Of a stretch of 21,278 nucleotides of DNA, positions 14,957-21,278 are shown in pieces; within the stretch, counting starts at the first letter, position 1, and each line of letters begins with the position of its first letter. The notes under the pieces are model-generated. The model saw nothing but the letters and a program-made list of their open reading frames with translations, did not search any database and was not told the origin of the DNA. Source of the DNA: Opitutia bacterium. Its GTDB lineage: Bacteria > Verrucomicrobiota > Verrucomicrobiia > Opitutales > Coraliomargaritaceae. The position numbers and the translations under genes are program-made. Where the stretch lies: NCBI GenBank assembly GCA_018663485.1, contig JABJQI010000075.1, forward strand, positions 1-21,278. The letters run 5' to 3'.

Positions 14957-17206
14957 TTACTTTGTCATCTGTTCCACATGATTGATTCTACCAAATAGGG
15001 CGGGGCCACTGCCTTCGGTTTGTATGTCGAAATTGCCATTGGCATTGACAGTGATCGTGCGGATGCGAGAGGCACCGCGTTGATAGTCAAAGGTGGTGGC
15101 ATCGTCTTCGTAGAGTTGGAAGCGGCCGGTGGTTCTGCCGTAGTGGCGCACCGTGATGTCTTGGCCTTTCGCGGCCTTGCTATTGAGCGGCGCTTCGCTG
15201 AACATGGGGATGACGGCACCTTCTTTGACAAATAGTGGGGTGCGATCTTTTAGTTCGACAGCATTTACGATGATGCTGGTGTTATTGCCAACGAACTCGC
15301 CAGTGTAGAAGTTATACCAATTGCCCGCTGGGAGTTGCACGCTGCGTTCGGTTGCGTGCTCTTGATAGAAGGGAGCGACCATAATGCTCGGGCCAAACAT
15401 AAACTGATCGTTCTTTTCGATAATCTCGCCTGTCGCATACGGGTTGGTTTCACCATCTAACTCGCCTTCGACCACGGTGGCACCTGCGTTTTCGAAACCA
15501 CCTTCGAGGATCATTGCCCGTACCGGTGGAATACCGTCGCGGTTGTAGGCCGCAAACGATGAGTAGAAATACGGCAGTAAGCGCATGCGTAACTCGATCA
15601 CGTTGCGCACCGCGTCGGTGACTTCAGGGAAGTCCCACGGTTTGACTCCAGAGGCCCAGGCATTGAGATTAGCCATCGGCGAAAAGCACACAGTCTGCAT
15701 GCGGTTGAGCCATTCGCGTGCACTCTTTGCGCTGCGAATTTCAGGCGTCCATAAGATGCCGCAGAGGCTGGCGGTGGAGAGCCCTGTGATATATTGCTCG
15801 TGATCGTATGAGTCCGAGTAAATCACGAAGGGATAGCCGGAGGCCGCGCCGTTACTGGCACGCACGAGACTGTAGGTGCGCTGGTTCTGCTTCTTGAAGA
15901 GGTCTTGGTAGAGGGTCTTTTGCAGCAAGAGACCGTAAGTCTGGCGCAGGGCTTCGGCGGAGTTGCCAGACGGGAAAGTCGCATGTTCGGGCCACAACCA
16001 ACGGTCGTAGCCATCCACTTCGTCCATTTTATAACCGCTGATACCAATACTGAGATGATCTTGATTGTGTTGATCAGTTAGCAACTGGCGTGCTTCGGGA
16101 AGCGTAAAGTCGGGTACAATGCCGAGCCAAACTGTATGCGACCCTGAGAGTGGATACATGTCTTCGTAGAGTTTTGCATTCTCGGAAATATAAGGGTTTT
16201 CCCAGAGGTTGAGGCGGATTCCTTGATCGAGTAAGCCTTGCGTGAAAGCTTGTGGATCTGGAAAGCGCTTAGTCTGCCATTCAAAGGTGCAAGGGTAGGA
16301 CTTCGTCATCCAGCCTGGTTCAAGACCAATCACATCTAGCGGAAATCGATTTTCAGAGTATTCGGCGACTTCGGCTTCCACTTGTGCGGCATTATGGTGC
16401 GCGTGCACTCGGTGCCAGAATCCGAGCCCCCAGAGCGGTGGCAATGCGCCGCCGCCGGAGTAGAGGTTGTAGCGCTGCACGACTTCGAGTATCGAATCGC
16501 CCGCAAACAAAATGACTTCGAGGCCACTGCCACGAATCGCCGCTTCGACGGAGTCGCCCATCGGATTGGCCTGCCATTTGTCAGGTTGGCTAGCGATTTC
16601 GTCCACAGGTGGATTGCGGTCTACTTCCGGCGGTCGCTGTGTGGCATCTTTGCGATTGCTGATTTGATTATAAACTTTGAGGAAGCGGGCGGTGTTGAAG
16701 AATACACCGTAGCCTTTGGAGGAGACATAGAATGGCACGGGCGCATGCGTGCGGCCACCACCGAGTCCCCAATGGTCCAAGTTGAGCTCCAATACACGGC
16801 TGGTTTGATTGACCTTATCGAGCTGTAATCCATAGCCGTAGAGCTTCTCGTCTGGGCCACAGGGGATGCGGATCATGAGTCGCCCATCCGGGTTGATGGA
16901 ATAACGAATCGCATCCGCTTCGAATGGAAACGCTGGATCACCTAGCGTATTGAGACGTTCAATACGTGGGGGCTCTGCGGCCAGATCAGTATAGCGCAGT
17001 TCCTGTGACATGTCGCCAATGCTGGTGATCCACACGCCGTTAGCAGGCTGATTCCAGTCGTTGACCGTCGCGAGCGACTCAATCGTCGTGGCTTGTTTTA
17101 CAGTGTTGTGCATGAAGTCGGCTTGCTTGGCTTGAGTGTGTGGAACGAGAGCGATCGAAAGCAAGATTGCAGCGATCGATTTGGTGTAAGCGTTGTGGTG
17201 TATCAT
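14957..17206 (-). CDS. Exported GH31-family alpha-glycosidase
   Basis: A 749-aa retaining glycosidase. Residues 1-26 form a signal peptide (ending HTQA). An N-terminal beta-sandwich (about 30-255) is followed by the (beta/alpha)8 barrel from about 256 and C-terminal beta domains from about 600. The likely nucleophile is Asp395 in GYKMDEVDG, and the likely acid/base is Asp465 in VIYSDSYDHEQY. Other GH31 phrases are IGLEPGWMTKSY and RFPDPQAF. GH31 removes alpha-linked glucose, xylose, galactose or related sugars; the KMDEVD nucleophile block is not the KTDFGE or WxDMNE type, so substrate is open. The gene follows sulfatase 1 by 56 nt, suggesting one transcript and joint attack on a sulfated glycan. 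The stop is at 14957. Confidence 0.93.
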   Translation of the reverse strand: MIHHNAYTKSIAAILLSIALVPHTQAKQADFMHNTVKQATTIESLATVNDWNQPANGVWITSIGDMSQELRYTDLAAEPPRIERLNTLGDPAFPFEADAIRYSINPDGRLMIRIPCGPDEKLYGYGLQLDKVNQTSRVLELNLDHWGLGGGRTHAPVPFYVSSKGYGVFFNTARFLKVYNQISNRKDATQRPPEVDRNPPVDEIASQPDKWQANPMGDSVEAAIRGSGLEVILFAGDSILEVVQRYNLYSGGGALPPLWGLGFWHRVHAHHNAAQVEAEVAEYSENRFPLDVIGLEPGWMTKSYPCTFEWQTKRFPDPQAFTQGLLDQGIRLNLWENPYISENAKLYEDMYPLSGSHTVWLGIVPDFTLPEARQLLTDQHNQDHLSIGISGYKMDEVDGYDRWLWPEHATFPSGNSAEALRQTYGLLLQKTLYQDLFKKQNQRTYSLVRASNGAASGYPFVIYSDSYDHEQYITGLSTASLCGILWTPEIRSAKSAREWLNRMQTVCFSPMANLNAWASGVKPWDFPEVTDAVRNVIELRMRLLPYFYSSFAAYNRDGIPPVRAMILEGGFENAGATVVEGELDGETNPYATGEIIEKNDQFMFGPSIMVAPFYQEHATERSVQLPAGNWYNFYTGEFVGNNTSIIVNAVELKDRTPLFVKEGAVIPMFSEAPLNSKAAKGQDITVRHYGRTTGRFQLYEDDATTFDYQRGASRIRTITVNANGNFDIQTEGSGPALFGRINHVEQMTK

Positions 17207-17210
17207 TGAC

Positions 17211-17250
17211 TGTGTAGTGGCGTTATGAGGATCGTTGAATGTGTAGTGGC
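17211..17250. repeat. Two 11-bp direct repeats between sulfatase 1 and GH31
   Basis: TGTGTAGTGGC occurs at 17211-17221 and again at 17240-17250, 29 nt apart, in the 56-bp spacer. It may be a small duplication or a regulator site. No function is evident. Confidence 0.4.
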
Positions 17251-17262
17251 ATGTTCTGAGTA

Positions 17263-18648
17263 TTAATCGCGGCTCGTCTTTTTTAAGTCGTTGCAGACGT
17301 CTTCGAACCAGGTGTGTAAGTCGCGTTCCATGTGTTGCACGCGTTGCGGCCGTTGGAGCGCGAGGTTGTTTTGCTCCAGTGGATCGTCGTTTAAATTGTA
17401 GAGCTCGACCGGTGGCGCTGGTGGCAGTATGACTTCCGGGGCCGGATCGGTGATGATACCGTTTTCGATGAAGTGCTCCGGCTCATACATGGAGACGTCC
17501 AGCCATTTGATATCGGGCACTTCGAAGGCTTCGGGCACGAAGGGGCGCACGAGTTTCCAGTCGCCGTCGCGAATCGCGGCGTTGTATTCGATCTGCGGGT
17601 CGTAGCGGTTCCACTGCCAGCAGCGCTTTGGCTTATAGCTGGAGTCCTCGCCGCGTAGGGCGCTGGTTTGGTCGACGCCGTCGAGCTTTAGGCCTTTTGG
17701 GGGGGCAACGCCTGCCATGCTGAGCAGAGTGGGCAGCCAGTCGCACATGTGGAAGAAGGTGTTGTCGCCTGCGTCGCTTTGCTTAAGTCCAGCGGGCCAG
17801 CGCACGACGGCGGGCACGCGGATGCCGCCTTCGTAGGTAGAGCCTTTCGAGCCGTGCAGTTGGCAGTTAAAGCGGTCTAGGCAGTCGTCGCCGCTGCCAC
17901 CGAATTGCGGGCCGTTGTCGCTGGAGAATACGATCAAGGTGTTTTCACGCAGGCCGAGCTTGTCGACGTTTTCCAGTAGGCGCCCGACATTGCGATCCAA
18001 TCGGCGGATCATGGCGTAGAGTGTTTTTACGGCTTCACTCAAATCGTCACGGTCGCGGAACACGGCTAAGTCTTCCTCGGGCGCTTGCAGTGGTGTGTGG
18101 GGTGCGTTGTAGGTCAGGTGCAGGTAGAACGGATCTTTCGGGCTGCGCTTTAGGAATTCGATCGCCTCGTCGGTCCAGTAATCGGTAAGGTAGCGTCCAT
18201 CAGCGCGTTGCACGCGGTCGCCTGATTCGAGACGCCAGTCGTAGTAGTCGTGCATGCCACCGCGAAAGCAGATTGCTTCGTCGAAGCCGCGCTTCTCAGG
18301 TTTGTATCGGGGATCAAACGCACCGAGATGCCACTTGCCGATTAACCCTGTGCGATAGCCTGCGTCGCCAAGGATGTCGGCGATGGTCACTTCGTTGAGG
18401 TCGAGGCGTTCGAGGCCGCGCCACTCCAATGTATCGATCGATCCGGTGCGGTGTGGGTAGCGTCCTGTGAGGAGAGAGGCGCGCGAGGGATTGCAGACCG
18501 GCGAGCTGGTGTAGTGCTGCGACAGACAAGTGCTTTCCTTGATGAATTGATCAAGAAAGGGCGTTTCGCTCATACCTTTGTTGAAGAAGCTGAAGTCTCC
18601 GTAGCCGAGGTCATCAACTAAGATATGAATGATATTTGGACGTTTCAT
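17263..18648 (-). CDS. Sulfatase (S1 family), no signal peptide
   Basis: A 461-aa type I sulfatase that hydrolyses sulfate esters through a formylglycine made from Cys52. The activation motif is CNPSRASLLTGR (C52-x-P-x-R). The metal-binding start NIIHILVDDLGYGD and the later GKWHLG and SSDNGPQ blocks are present, as are NAPHTPL and GGIRVPAVVRW. The protein begins directly with MKRPNIIHIL, and no upstream start or hydrophobic segment is found, so it should be cytoplasmic unless exported otherwise. It is followed by GH31 at 56 nt. A candidate operator sits upstream (18707-18716). The glycan-specific subfamily cannot be told from sequence by eye. No formylglycine-generating enzyme gene is in the window. 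Confidence 0.95.
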   Translation of the reverse strand: MKRPNIIHILVDDLGYGDFSFFNKGMSETPFLDQFIKESTCLSQHYTSSPVCNPSRASLLTGRYPHRTGSIDTLEWRGLERLDLNEVTIADILGDAGYRTGLIGKWHLGAFDPRYKPEKRGFDEAICFRGGMHDYYDWRLESGDRVQRADGRYLTDYWTDEAIEFLKRSPKDPFYLHLTYNAPHTPLQAPEEDLAVFRDRDDLSEAVKTLYAMIRRLDRNVGRLLENVDKLGLRENTLIVFSSDNGPQFGGSGDDCLDRFNCQLHGSKGSTYEGGIRVPAVVRWPAGLKQSDAGDNTFFHMCDWLPTLLSMAGVAPPKGLKLDGVDQTSALRGEDSSYKPKRCWQWNRYDPQIEYNAAIRDGDWKLVRPFVPEAFEVPDIKWLDVSMYEPEHFIENGIITDPAPEVILPPAPPVELYNLNDDPLEQNNLALQRPQRVQHMERDLHTWFEDVCNDLKKTSRD

Positions 18649-18706
18649 GTGCGGATGTATTTGCTTCTCAATTCGGAGTAAATAATCCGCAAAATTTGGA
18701 TTAATG

Positions 18707-18716
18707 GTGTATACAC
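18707..18716. promoter_or_regulatory. Candidate operator upstream of sulfatase 1
   Basis: GTGTATACAC is a perfect 10-bp palindrome 59 nt before the sulfatase 1 ATG. A second inverted repeat, CTGTT...AACAG (18719-18734), adjoins it. The position suits a repressor site overlapping the promoter. Confidence 0.4.
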
Positions 18717-18849
18717 GACTGTTATAATCAACAGATCAAAGTAGTTACTCAAGGAATTATGTTATTATTATCATTTTTAATTGACTCATGAGTGATCTTA
18801 GGGGCAGAGTACGTTTTTATCCTGTGGGGATAGGATAATTATTAGGATT

Positions 18850-18882
18850 AAAGGTCGCATCTTTAGGGGGTGCGGCCTTTTT
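18850..18882. terminator. Hairpin after sulfatase 2
   Basis: AAAGGTCGCA (18850-18859) pairs with TGCGGCCTTT (18871-18880) with one wobble. The T-run (18878-18882) is on the plus strand; on the minus strand, the transcript of sulfatase 2, only three Ts follow. It may work as a terminator in either direction. It begins 5 nt beyond the sulfatase 2 stop codon. Confidence 0.6.
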
Positions 18883-18884
18883 GT

Positions 18885-20720
18885 TTAGAGGCGCTTGGAA
18901 TTTTTCGTATTAATATATTCAATACGAACGAAAAAAGCGCCATGTGCAGGAATGCTGTGGTCGGCGCTTTCGATTATTGTTTCAAGTTCGGTGACGCCGC
19001 GTTCGACCTCGAGTTCGAATTGAATTTCACGGGCACCTGCTTTGATGGCTTGTGTGTATGGCTTTCCGTTGATGATCAGCTGTGCGTTACCGGCGCTCAG
19101 TCGTGCTTCTGCGAGTGGTGCTTCTTCGGGAAGTGTGTTAAGGGTGACGCGGTAGGTGCCGGAACGTGCGAAATTAAGTGTCCATGCGCCGAATCGAGCG
19201 ATGTGATCCAGTGGTTGGCCTTTAGCCAATGTTCGCACGTAGTTCTGGTTCCAGGGTGGATATCTGTCTCCTGTCTGTTCGATTCTGGAGGCACCCCAGT
19301 CCATGCAGGTTAAATGACTAATAGGTGCTGCGGTTGCGCCGACTGTGATCGGTGGCACGTCCTCGGCGAGCGGATGCACTTCGCTCCACCATTGATTGTA
19401 TTGCTTGGTGAGTGTCTCGAACGCTTCGGGGTAGTCTTTGGATACGTCGTTCTGTTCGCCGTGATCATTTTGTAGATCGTAGAGTGCGTTGCCATTGACT
19501 AGGGTAAAGCGTTCGTTACGGATGGCGCTGCCTCTGTATTTGTGGGCTTCCGCTTGGTCATTCGGCCAGCGACCGACGTGTGTGACGACGGTGCGGTCGG
19601 CCCATTGCGTATCGATTGTCTCGTCGAGGAGTGGCACGAGCGAGCGTCCGTCGGTAGGTGTTTGCGCGTCGAGAGGCAGTCCTGCTAGATCGGCGAGTGT
19701 TGGGAAGATGTCACTGATACTGGTGAGTCTATCAACGACGTGGCCGCCTTGGAGGTTGCCCGCAGGCCAACGAATGAAGCAGGGCACACGCACGCCGCCT
19801 TGGTAGGGCGATGCTTTGGTACCACGAAGTCCGGCGTTGTATTCCAGCTCGTCGGGGCGGCCGCCTTTGGCACTGCCGTTGTCGCCCATGAAGAGCACGA
19901 TGGTATTGTCGGCTAAGCCTCTGTCTGTAAGTTTTTTAAGTAGTTCGCCCACTTCGCGATCGAGGTCATCGATCATCGCATAGAATCGCGCCTGCGATTC
20001 GGGCAGACCTTTATCGAGATACTTTTGCGCGAGCTTGTCGTCGATTTGCAGCGGCGTGTGCGGCGTGTTGAGTGAGAGGTAAGCGAGCCAGGGCTGTGGA
20101 CTTAGTTGATCGATCCAGTTCCAGGCGGCATGGCTAAAGACGGCGGTGCAGTAGCCGTCGGTGGCTTGCCAGTTGCCATTGTGATGAATGTGCGGGTTGA
20201 AGTAAGAGTTGCCCCAGTAGTCCGGGGTTTGGCCGATACCGCCGCCGAGATGTATAAATACATTGTCGAAGCCTCTGTCTTGTGGACGGCTCGGATAGGT
20301 CTCGCCGAGGTGCCATTTGCCAAAGATCGCCGTGCGGTAGCCTGCGGACTGAAAGTGTTCCGAGAGTGTCGGCACGTCAGGCTTGAGCAGGCTGCGCCCG
20401 CTGATGGTGTGGGTGATGCCAACCTTGAATTCATGTTTCCCCGTCATCAATGCCGCGCGGGTCGGGGAGCAGGTGGGGGAGGCCAGGAAGTCCTCGAGGC
20501 GTACGCTGTCGCTGGCGAGTGCATCAAGGTGGGGCGTTTCGAGTGAGGGGTTGCCGTAAAATTCGAGGTCGGAGAACCCTTGGTCGTCCGTGAGGATGAT
20601 GAGGATGTTTGGCCTACTTTCGGGGATTGCTGGGCGATACGCCGCAGCAACCGCATGGGCTGCGAGTAGTAGTTGGCTGCAGAATGCGACCATAAGAGCT
20701 GTAAGTCCGGTGAATTTCAT
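18885..20720 (-). CDS. Exported sulfatase (S1 family) with C-terminal beta domain
   Basis: A 611-aa sulfatase with a signal peptide (residues 1-26, ending HAVA). The catalytic motif is C84-S-P-T-R in SPTCSPTRAALMTGK, the cysteine being converted to formylglycine. NILIILTDDQG (metal ligands), GKWHLGETYP, LNTPHTPL and MGDNGSAKGG are the other family blocks. Beyond the catalytic and small C-terminal sulfatase domain, residues about 467-605 form a beta-rich extension (FARSGTYRVTLNTLPEEA; AREIQFELEVERGVTELET). It resembles the beta-sandwich appended to many marine Verrucomicrobiota and Planctomycetota sulfatases. It is located outside the cytoplasm, unlike sulfatase 1. A separate promoter is likely, as 236 bp and a hairpin lie between the two. 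Confidence 0.95.
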   Translation of the reverse strand: MKFTGLTALMVAFCSQLLLAAHAVAAAYRPAIPESRPNILIILTDDQGFSDLEFYGNPSLETPHLDALASDSVRLEDFLASPTCSPTRAALMTGKHEFKVGITHTISGRSLLKPDVPTLSEHFQSAGYRTAIFGKWHLGETYPSRPQDRGFDNVFIHLGGGIGQTPDYWGNSYFNPHIHHNGNWQATDGYCTAVFSHAAWNWIDQLSPQPWLAYLSLNTPHTPLQIDDKLAQKYLDKGLPESQARFYAMIDDLDREVGELLKKLTDRGLADNTIVLFMGDNGSAKGGRPDELEYNAGLRGTKASPYQGGVRVPCFIRWPAGNLQGGHVVDRLTSISDIFPTLADLAGLPLDAQTPTDGRSLVPLLDETIDTQWADRTVVTHVGRWPNDQAEAHKYRGSAIRNERFTLVNGNALYDLQNDHGEQNDVSKDYPEAFETLTKQYNQWWSEVHPLAEDVPPITVGATAAPISHLTCMDWGASRIEQTGDRYPPWNQNYVRTLAKGQPLDHIARFGAWTLNFARSGTYRVTLNTLPEEAPLAEARLSAGNAQLIINGKPYTQAIKAGAREIQFELEVERGVTELETIIESADHSIPAHGAFFVRIEYINTKNSKRL

Positions 20721-21179
20721 AGTTTAGTTTTAAGTGTTAGGGTAATGAGCGCAAATATTTTGTGAGTGTTAACATCTATGCTGTTTTGATGCTGTGTCGC
20801 ATGTCCCGTGGTTACGGAAATGTAATTTTAGGGCTTAGCTAATAAGGCCCATCTCTCGAGGCAACCAGAGTGAGGAGTCGCCGCTGGGAAAGGTGCCTGC
20901 CTTGTCAGCTTTGGTGGTCGCTGCCGGTGCATTCGGCACTTCGAGTTTTTCGCAGATACGGCGCGCTTGTGCGGAAGCTTCTAGGAAAGACTGTCCGCCA
21001 CCCGTGCTCAGCGCAGCTCAGAAAGTCATTGCAGTTAATACTAACATTGAGCTTGCGCTCGCAAGCATTCTTGACCTTAATAGGTCGTATTATGCTGCTC
21101 CGTCTCTACTACTTTGGTTGCGATTGTTTCGCAATCTGCGATTGTTTTAGCTGATAACTTCCCCCCAAATCATTCATAA
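20721..21179. other. Intergenic region with a gene remnant
   Basis: The 459-bp gap holds the probable sulfatase 2 promoter region (TGTTAACA palindrome at 20767-20774), a minus-strand gene fragment (20835-21030), and small hairpins, of which GCTTGCG 21051-21057 with CGCAAGC 21060-21066 is perfect. No other coding frame is convincing. Confidence 0.4.
20835..21030 (-). pseudogene. 3' fragment of an unrecognised minus-strand gene
   Basis: A minus-strand frame begins after a TGA near 21030 and reads about 60 protein-like residues to a TAA at 20837-20835, including GGGQSFLEASAQARRICEKL and ending SSLWLPREMGLIS. It contains no ATG or GTG start. Upstream of the TGA the frame holds only a few residues (MTF). 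It looks like the C-terminal end of a gene whose front part has been lost. The family is not recognised. A plus-strand open frame at 20893-21150 is judged to be its shadow. Confidence 0.4.
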
Positions 21180-21278
21180 ATGTCTCTCTTCCCCCATTCT
21201 AAGCGAGCGCAACGTCCCTCCCAAGGCGGTTTTGCGCTCGTCATAGCACTCAGCTTGATGGCTTTTGTGCTCCTGCTA
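21180..21278 (+). CDS. Verru_Chthon cassette-like protein, N-terminus (3' end off window)
   Basis: ATG at 21180 gives 33 codons that run off the right edge. After a basic lead (SLFPHSKRAQRPSQG) comes GFALVIALSLMAFVLLL. This is the prepilin-like N-terminus (Gly-Phe with a long hydrophobic helix) that I associate with Verru_Chthon cassette protein A of Verrucomicrobium and Chthoniobacter, large proteins with a pilin-like start thought to be assembled or exported by a type II/IV-pilus-type machine. The usual Glu at position +5 is absent (Gly-Phe-Ala-Leu-Val-Ile), which fits that family rather than true type IV pilins. Only the N-terminus is visible, so the identity rests on it. Confidence 0.7.
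   Translation, partial: MSLFPHSKRAQRPSQGGFALVIALSLMAFVLLL

Noticed and set aside
16382..16828. Plus-strand 148-codon ORF
   Set aside because: It is antisense to the conserved catalytic part of GH31, which has clear family motifs.
21071..21093. TTGACC and TATTAT as a promoter for the last gene
   Set aside because: The hexamers are only 11 nt apart, too close for a sigma-70-type promoter.
20893..21150. Plus-strand 85-codon ORF before the Verru_Chthon-type gene
   Set aside because: It opens with GTG, has no family resemblance, and the opposite strand reads as a more protein-like C-terminal fragment.
1..21278. CRISPR array, prophage or IS element
   Set aside because: No regularly spaced direct repeats, phage structural genes or transposase motifs were seen on either strand.

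Overview
This 21.3 kb window looks like a chromosomal segment from a member of the Verrucomicrobiota, most likely a marine, Opitutae-like (Puniceicoccales-type) organism. This is inferred from three things. The right edge carries the N-terminus of a prepilin-like protein with the Gly-Phe-Ala-Leu-Val hydrophobic start typical of Verru_Chthon cassette proteins. A sulfatase/GH31/LacI locus typical of marine polysaccharide degraders is present. Most start codons lack a recognisable Shine-Dalgarno sequence. No phage, IS transposase or CRISPR array is visible.

Left part (1-7.3 kb), mostly single-copy genes: a 3'-truncated protein of a family often labelled '3-methyladenine DNA glycosylase'; a DUF983 zinc-ribbon membrane protein; a DEAD-box RNA helicase with a possible 220-nt structured leader; an isolated GspF-type secretion/pilus inner-membrane protein; a small basic protein with an AT-hook-like motif; the ribosome-assembly GTPase EngB (YsxC/YihA); a bile-acid:sodium-symporter-like carrier; and a DUF3127 protein with an SSB-like acidic C-terminal tip. 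The carrier and the DUF3127 gene converge on a strong bidirectional terminator, beside which lies a long imperfect inverted repeat.

Middle part (7.3-12.65 kb), all minus strand: an uncharacterised 222-aa protein resembling a Cys-less transglutaminase core, then a translationally coupled three-gene operon, read 12649 to 8146: large TPR protein, exported TPR-like protein, ExbB/TolQ/MotA-type proton channel. No ExbD or TonB gene follows, which is unusual for this layout. A tRNA-Pro(TGG) with encoded CCA and its own terminator separates this block from the next.

Right part (12.9-20.7 kb), a carbohydrate locus: a LacI-family regulator (plus strand) with a perfect 16-bp palindrome at its start codon; about 930 bp of gene remnants including a decayed F5/8 type C (CBM32-like) domain; then, on the minus strand, sulfatase 2 (exported, 611 aa), sulfatase 1 (no signal peptide, 461 aa) and an exported GH31 alpha-glycosidase. 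Sulfatase 1 and GH31 probably share a transcript. Together they suggest stepwise desulfation and exo-cleavage of a sulfated glycan, with LacI as candidate regulator. The right end holds the 3' fragment of a lost minus-strand gene and the start of the Verru_Chthon-type protein.
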